Positions 4,587 to 5,222 of a stretch of 5,222 bases of DNA are shown piece after piece (position 1 is the first letter of the stretch; the number at the start of each line of letters is the position of its first letter). The notes beneath the pieces are model-generated. The model made no database searches. It saw only the letters and a list, made by a program, of their open reading frames with translations, and was not told where the DNA came from. The translations under genes were made by a program, and so were the position numbers. This DNA comes from an uncultured Bacilli bacterium. Its GTDB lineage: Bacteria; Bacillota_I; Bacilli_A; RF39; UBA660. The stretch lies in the NCBI GenBank assembly GCA_947626425.1, contig CANQRX010000079.1, positions 1-5,222 of the forward strand. The letters are read 5' to 3'.

Positions 4587-4616
4587 TAAACATAGTATTA
4601 AACATGTACTAAACAT
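4587..4616 (+). repeat. Three phased TAAACAT repeats beside the iterons
   Basis: TAAACAT starts at 4587, 4599 and 4610, spaced 12 and 11 bases, about one helical turn. They sit 42 bases outside the iteron block on the side away from rep. Short repeats in this position in other theta origins serve as the unwinding region or host-factor sites. I saw no clear DnaA box (TTATCCACA-like) nearby. Function is inferred from position only. Confidence 0.5.
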
Positions 4617-4620
4617 TGCC

Positions 4621-4976
4621 TATAATTATTTAAACAGTCTGCGACAAAAAAAACTCTCTTTTTCATCTTTAAAATCTTCAAAATCGCTACAAGTATTTTA
4701 GCAGTTCAAAAGAAAAATAAGACGACTTGTAGGCAAGTCTCCAAATAAAAAAATCAAGAACCCGATCAAGCCCAAAAAGAAATCTTGCTACGCAAGCTGA
4801 AAACCATTTTAAAAGCCTTTTAAGCCCTTTTTAAAAAAGAAATGATGTATTCATTGAAAAACGAAGAAAGAGTGTCTTAGGACTTCATTTACTGGAAAGA
4901 GTAAGCTAGTCACTTGCTCACTTCGTTCGTGCAGGGCTGACGCCCTACATACCCTTAAAAAAACCTTTCTACTTGA
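4621..4976. other. Non-coding stretch between origin and relaxase gene
   Basis: I see no gene in these 356 bases. They contain several small hairpins: GACTTG/CAAGTC (4724-4729 with 4734-4739), CTTGC/GCAAG (4784-4788 with 4792-4796) and AGGGC/GCCCT (4933-4937 with 4942-4946). The first two are followed on the minus strand by T-rich runs and may act as weak terminators for the relaxase transcript. The stretch 4808-4840 is a run of AAGCC and TTTTAA repeats. The relaxase oriT is not expected here, because MobV-type oriT sites normally lie before the 5' end of the gene. Confidence 0.5.
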
Positions 4977-5222
4977 TTATCTGCTACGTCCACCCATTCC
5001 CCGATTTCTTTTTGGTTGATTATCGCGATCATATTCTTGTTTAAACTGATTGCTTGAACTGAAATCTTTGACCTTTTCCGTAATGTCTTCAACCAACTCC
5101 TTAAACATCGATTTAAACGCTTGAATATCGCTTGTACGCGCTTTTAAGAAGTCTTTGGTAGAATTGTATATTAAACGAATTTCCGTCTTTAAATCGCGGA
5201 TTTCGTCCTTTAACAGCGTGTT
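4977..5222 (-). CDS. mob: C-terminal part of a probable MobV-type (Mob/Pre) relaxase
   Basis: The frame is open from the right edge to TAA at 4979-4977, giving the last 81 residues of a protein whose N-terminus and start lie outside the window. The segment is charged and helical, with a heptad-like pattern in about residues 1-52 (LLKDEIRDLKTEIRLIYN, then FKSMFKELVEDITEKVKDF), and ends in a basic, disordered tail (PKRNRGMGGRSR). A coiled-coil C-terminus of this sort is typical of Mob_Pre (MobV) relaxases, where the N-terminal part nicks oriT and the C-terminal helices allow dimerisation and membrane contact. The catalytic motifs are not visible, so the call rests on tail resemblance, plasmid context and position next to the origin. 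Base composition is less AT-rich than the cargo genes. Other coiled-coil plasmid proteins are possible. Confidence 0.65.
   Translation of the reverse strand, partial: NTLLKDEIRDLKTEIRLIYNSTKDFLKARTSDIQAFKSMFKELVEDITEKVKDFSSSNQFKQEYDRDNQPKRNRGMGGRSR

Noticed and set aside
4621..4650. GACAAAAA preceded by AT-rich bases as a further boundary motif
   Set aside because: The right arm matches only 7 of 12 and the left arm 5 of 12, which is background level in such DNA.
4621..4976. oriT for the relaxase
   Set aside because: The stretch lies beyond the 3' end of the relaxase gene, whereas MobV-type oriT sites lie upstream of the start codon. The hairpins here are small and do not match an oriT I recognise.

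Overview
This window looks like part of a small, mobilisable theta-type plasmid from a low-GC Gram-positive bacterium, most likely of the Lactobacillales (Enterococcus or a relative). The grounds are a Rep_3-family initiator with an iteron origin, the C-terminus of what looks like a MobV-type relaxase, strong AGGAGG/AAGGGG ribosome binding sites, very AT-rich cargo genes, and a lipoprotein with a Gram-positive style lipobox. The genus is inferred from general resemblance and is not proven. Every gene I can support lies on the minus strand, so transcription runs from right to left.

Right to left: positions 4977-5222 hold the C-terminal 81 residues of the putative relaxase. Positions 4621-4976 are non-coding. 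Positions 4409-4620 form the replication origin and rep control region: three TAAACAT repeats, four tandem iterons, and a promoter embedded in a 12-bp inverted repeat that shares sequence with the iterons. rep follows at 3585-4388. Next come cargo genes: a 242-aa unknown protein (2712-3440), an 88-aa two-helix membrane protein (2254-2520), an Ig-like lipoprotein (1664-2143), and a two-gene unit of an 81-aa unknown protein plus a YfbU-family protein (1082-1327 and 514-1044). The left edge holds the N-terminal 123 residues of a short tyrosine recombinase (1-371).

The most unusual feature is a 30-bp motif built as a 12-bp arm, a 6-bp centre and a 12-bp arm. It recurs in the same orientation at nearly every boundary between cargo units: clear copies at 1596-1625, 2166-2195, 2594-2623 and 3556-3585, and weaker copies at 1488-1517, 1362-1392 and perhaps 392-420. 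The right arm TTAAGACAAACT is identical in three copies, while the centre differs in each copy. This is the architecture of a tyrosine-recombinase core site, similar in plan to chromosomal dif and to the pdif sites of Acinetobacter plasmids. With a tyrosine recombinase gene at the edge of the window, the simplest reading is an array of exchangeable cargo modules, each bounded by recombination sites. The rightmost site touches the last base of the rep stop codon, so the cargo begins exactly where the replicon backbone ends. The repeats are seen directly; the recombination role is inferred. The main alternative is a shared operator bound by an unknown regulator.
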